In this document: positions 42,180-42,861 of the stretch, piece after piece | Layout of the letters: each line of letters opens with the position of its first letter | How positions within the stretch are numbered: position 1 is the stretch's first letter | Assembly (NCBI GenBank): GCA_017453745.1 | Contig: JAFTEH010000022.1 | Span: 1-42,861, forward strand | From: Spirochaetaceae bacterium | GTDB lineage: Bacteria; Spirochaetota; Spirochaetia; Treponematales; Treponemataceae | DNA length: 42,861 bases | Reading direction: 5' to 3' | Program-made: the position numbers and the translations under genes | Notes under the pieces: model-generated | What the model saw: only the letters and a program-made list of their open reading frames with translations | What the model was told of the DNA's origin: nothing | Databases searched by the model: none

Positions 42180-42653
42180 ATGAATAATACAGTATTTGAA
42201 GGCAATTTTATTTCTTCAAAGCAGATGAAAATAGGGATTGTTGCCGCTCGATTTAACGAATTTATTACATCAAAACTCGTCAGTGGTGCCCTAGACGCTC
42301 TTTCGCGACACGGCATTCAAGAAGAATCCGTCGACATCGCATGGGTCCCAGGCGCCTTTGAAATCCCGCTTATTGCCCAAAAGCTCGCTGAAACAAAACG
42401 GTATGATGCTCTTATTTGCGTCGGAGCCGTTATACGCGGAAGCACAAGCCACTACGACTATGTCTGCGCCGAAGTTTCCAAAGGTATCGCGAGCGTTTCG
42501 CTAAAAACAGGCTTGCCAGTTATGTTTGGGGTGCTTACAACTGACACTATCGAACAAGCAATAGAACGGGCAGGCACAAAAGCAGGCAATAAGGGCTTTG
42601 ACTGCGCTGTCGGAGCTATCGAAATGGTTAATCTGATTCGAAATATCCAATAA
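42180..42653 (+). CDS. ribH: 6,7-dimethyl-8-ribityllumazine synthase
   Basis: Condenses the products of RibD and RibB into lumazine, the substrate of RibE. Its 157 residues match the family. Conserved motifs are [36 protein letters not shown] (catalytic His in SHYD) and [28 protein letters not shown] precedes the ATG. It is the last gene of the riboflavin unit and is followed by a strong terminator. Confidence 0.97.
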   Translation: MNNTVFEGNFISSKQMKIGIVAARFNEFITSKLVSGALDALSRHGIQEESVDIAWVPGAFEIPLIAQKLAETKRYDALICVGAVIRGSTSHYDYVCAEVSKGIASVSLKTGLPVMFGVLTTDTIEQAIERAGTKAGNKGFDCAVGAIEMVNLIRNIQ

Positions 42654-42696
42654 ATTCAATAATTTATAAAAGGGGAATTGGTTTTCATGCCGGTAT

Positions 42697-42753
42697 AAGT
42701 GGCTGTCTATTTCGCATTTAACATTTAAATGCTAAAAAGACAGCCACTTTTTT
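42697..42753 (+). terminator. Intrinsic terminator of the riboflavin operon
   Basis: AAGTGGCTGTCT (42697-42708) and AGACAGCCACTT (42738-42749) form a perfect 12-bp stem running into TTTTTT. A nested second hairpin, GCATTTA / TAAATGC (42714-42720, 42726-42732), sits in its loop. The stretch from 42754 to the window end shows no convincing gene. Confidence 0.9.
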
Positions 42754-42861
42754 GTAAACCCTCACCCAACACTTACTATCTACAAACATTACATGGCATT
42801 CTCGAAAACAGGAGGCTTTTATCAGTCCCCTAAAAATGATAGTTTTTAGTTATTTCTTATA

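Noticed and set aside
42793-42849. 18-codon frame at the right edge (MAFSKTGGF...)
   Set aside because: It is too short, with no supporting ribosome-binding site and no context.

Overview
The window looks like chromosomal DNA of a low-GC, anaerobic, fermentative bacterium. I infer a spirochaete close to Treponema. The grounds are the butyrate fermentation genes, a flavodiiron O2-scavenging protein, an exported CBM48 protein, a GHKL-HDOD regulator, a YedE/YedF selenium-sulfur module and the intergenic palindromes. The genus is inference from remembered family distributions; there is no rRNA, tRNA, insertion sequence, phage or CRISPR array here to confirm it.

Layout. 1-6100 (mostly minus strand): purL with a PurS-like N-terminal extension, nth and malQ. 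6276-6498: a composite palindromic repeat. 6604-14609: ssb (minus), then plus-strand genes for a GHKL-HDOD regulator, a GH57-like protein that lacks its catalytic residues, an RluA-type pseudouridine synthase, pta and a TPR protein. 14632-22818 (minus): a truncated 2-hydroxyacyl-CoA dehydratase-like protein, an exported CBM48 protein, the DUF3343-YedF-YedE module, and a run ribD > yitT > ykgJ > MBL-fold hydrolase (interrupted by an in-frame TGA) > 58-residue protein > membrane protein > lipoprotein. 22850-25950: repeat-rich DNA on both sides of an ABC exporter. 25952-33781 (minus): a butyrate locus, read as thiolase > acyl-CoA dehydrogenase/EtfA/rubredoxin fusion > flavodiiron protein > terminator > hbd > crt > (repeats) > CoA-transferase. 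34042-37844 (minus): EEP phosphoesterase, DUF308 protein, nrdB and a glycosyltransferase. 37976-42653 (plus): DUF2156 protein, MoxR ATPase and ribE-ribBA-ribH, closed by a strong terminator.

How genes work together. Thiolase, Hbd, Crt, the Bcd fusion and the CoA-transferase form a complete acetyl-CoA to butyrate route, and pta provides the acetate branch. The dehydrogenase carries its own ETF-alpha FAD domain and a rubredoxin, and the next gene encodes a flavodiiron protein, a class that takes electrons from rubredoxin. Just downstream of the promoter of this unit is a perfect 7-1-7 palindrome resembling Fur/PerR/Zur boxes. Together these suggest an unusual link between butyryl-CoA oxidoreduction and oxygen defence. 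ribD at 22 kb and ribE-ribBA-ribH at 40 kb together encode the riboflavin enzymes except a dedicated phosphatase, and no FMN riboswitch precedes either.

Other points: a modular repeat family built of stacked palindromes with a compensatory stem change; four genes whose predicted transcription start falls on or within about 2 nt of the start codon and which lack a Shine-Dalgarno sequence (likely leaderless); and two apparently degenerate enzymes (GH57-like and HgdB-like).
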